A stretch of DNA of 64,000 nt from assembly GCA_965366625.1 (NCBI GenBank), contig CBDUGP010000044.1:1-64000 (forward strand), written 5' to 3'. The notes under the pieces are model-generated. The model saw only the letters and a program-made list of their open reading frames with translations, ran no database searches and was not told the origin of the DNA. Positions 63,093-64,000 of the stretch are shown one piece after another (position 1 is the stretch's first letter; each line of letters begins with the position of its first letter). The translations under genes were made by a program, and so were the position numbers. The stretch comes from JAUIJL01 sp965366625. GTDB lineage: Bacteria > Acidobacteriota > Thermoanaerobaculia > Multivoradales > J023.

Positions 63093-64000
63093 ATGATCAA
63101 GTTTCCAGAAGCAACTAGGCTGAATATTAGCGCAAAAAAGCGGGGATCAGGCCCATTGATCTTCACCTGTAGTCGCTCGCTATCAATAGTATTCTCGGTG
63201 CTAATCTATTATTTCTTCTCCGCGTCAGTTTCCAGCACAAGAGCCGATGTATTACTCCCTCAGCTTGCTTCGGGTGAAGCGATCAACCGCCTAGAAATCG
63301 CCGGGGCAGACTTATGGATTCTTGGGAAGAGAAACCTTTATCGCCTAGGAGACGATGGCAAACCGACGTTGGTTCTTGCCGATGTCCGCGCAACATCTGT
63401 CATTGATTTCGAAGGCAACACCTATGTTGGAACCACGAACGGACTCCTTCGTCTAGGAGCTGCAGAGCCCGAGTTTGGCCATGCTCGTGTTACCTCCCTT
63501 GCGGTCTTCGAAGAACGCTTATGGATAGGCACCCAACGGGGCCTATGGGTTTTAGGGGGAGAGCAGCCACGCCACAGACTCCAAGTCTTTGATCTCGAAG
63601 CTATCGGAGCAGACCTATGGGTCGCGAGCGGCCAAGGTGCATTTCGAATCACCGCTGGGAGGCCAGACTTCGTGCGGCTCAAGAGTGTTGAGTTCATTGG
63701 CTGGGACAATATCGAGGTGGTAGGTATTGGGGCCACCAAGGGTAGACCATCCCCTGGCCCTGCGCTGGCGCCTCCCAGCAAGAGCATTGAGCGCAGCGGC
63801 GAGAGCATCTGGATAACGACTATCGACAATTCAAGATTCGATTGGCCAGGAGAGGCCTATCTGATGTCCAACAATAGAGCTGAGGTCCCGTCCGGCACCT
63901 CCGATTGGAGGGTTAGCTCTGTCAGTGAATACGAAGGTTCTCCCGTTTTTGCCACCAACAGGGGTTTGGGGAGACTCAACGGCGGAAAAGCCGAACTCGT
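63093..64000 (+). CDS. Reg_prop-type beta-propeller protein, cut by window end
   Basis: The frame opens at the ATG at 63093 and stays open for 302 codons to the edge, so the C-terminus is missing. A TM or signal segment (about 33-50) is followed by ADVLLPQLASGEAINRLEI and propeller blades (LGKRNLYRLGDDGKP, GTTNGLLRLGAAEP, GTQRGLWVLGGEQP, ASGQGAFRI, ATNRGLGRLNGGK). It aligns blade by blade with the protein at 59489-60988, with an insertion of about 20 residues near 215. Whether it ends like its paralogue or continues into a kinase cannot be seen here. Confidence 0.7.
   Translation, partial: MIKFPEATRLNISAKKRGSGPLIFTCSRSLSIVFSVLIYYFFSASVSSTRADVLLPQLASGEAINRLEIAGADLWILGKRNLYRLGDDGKPTLVLADVRATSVIDFEGNTYVGTTNGLLRLGAAEPEFGHARVTSLAVFEERLWIGTQRGLWVLGGEQPRHRLQVFDLEAIGADLWVASGQGAFRITAGRPDFVRLKSVEFIGWDNIEVVGIGATKGRPSPGPALAPPSKSIERSGESIWITTIDNSRFDWPGEAYLMSNNRAEVPSGTSDWRVSSVSEYEGSPVFATNRGLGRLNGGKAEL

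Overview
The window is 64 kb of a Gram-negative bacterial chromosome. Outer-membrane porin, lipoprotein, Tat-exported and PBP1B-type genes show the double membrane. The bulk is GC-rich, at roughly 60% or more by eye. About 25.6-27.7 kb and everything after about 55.9 kb are visibly poorer in GC. The gene mix (miaE, hrpB-like helicase, msrP, pstSCAB with very large permeases, an ASPIC/UnbV FG-GAP lipoprotein next to a TPR lipoprotein, a NACHT-WD40 giant) suits a free-living Acidobacteriota, Myxococcota or related lineage. The phylum is a low-confidence inference. No rRNA, tRNA, CRISPR array or transposase gene was recognised.

Region by region. 0-8 kb: a dispersed repeat, miaE, unknown genes, a RhiA-like protein, a membrane-bound class III cyclase coupled to a small unknown gene, and a sodium:solute symporter with a small membrane partner. 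7.7-12.5 kb: one gene for a NACHT NTPase carrying pentapeptide repeats and 14 WD40 repeats. 12.6-18.4 kb: a six-gene minus-strand run (membrane protein, TPR lipoprotein, OmpR-type regulator, HTTM protein, small membrane protein, histidine kinase), largely coupled by ATGA overlaps. 18.7-25.0 kb: a PopT/DUF368 lipid-carrier transporter, a LEA14-type lipoprotein, two methyltransferases, a ThrE-type exporter, and a trans-sulfuration PLP enzyme divergent from its probable Lrp-type regulator with a clear palindromic operator. 25.2-27.7 kb: a low-GC restriction-modification island (m5C methyltransferase, putative nuclease, Vsr). 27.8-36.8 kb: PBP1B, a Yip1-like protein, HrpB helicase, MsrP, a GH1 glycosidase and a HEAT-repeat protein. 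36.9-45.3 kb: a phosphate block (OprP-type porin, pstS-pstC-pstA-pstB) with shared promoter and terminator-like elements. 45.5-55.8 kb: a TauE/SafE transporter, UvrA, an acyl-CoA synthetase, and the FG-GAP and TPR lipoprotein pair separated by a duplicated 128-bp palindromic unit.

The last 8 kb (55.97 kb to the edge) is a one-direction cassette of seven secreted or membrane proteins. They are a glutamine-amidotransferase-like secreted protein, two related secreted proteins of propeller type, a pentapeptide-repeat membrane protein, a small membrane protein, and two related membrane-anchored beta-propeller ectodomains that look like the sensor half of hybrid two-component proteins without any kinase. 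The second of these runs off the window. Together with the NACHT-WD40 protein, this cassette is the best candidate for an undescribed system.

Several repeat families occupy the intergenic DNA. The most striking is an element of about 155 bp whose end, reading TAGGGCCC, lies immediately after the stop codon of three unrelated genes (miaE, the Lrp-type regulator, pstB).
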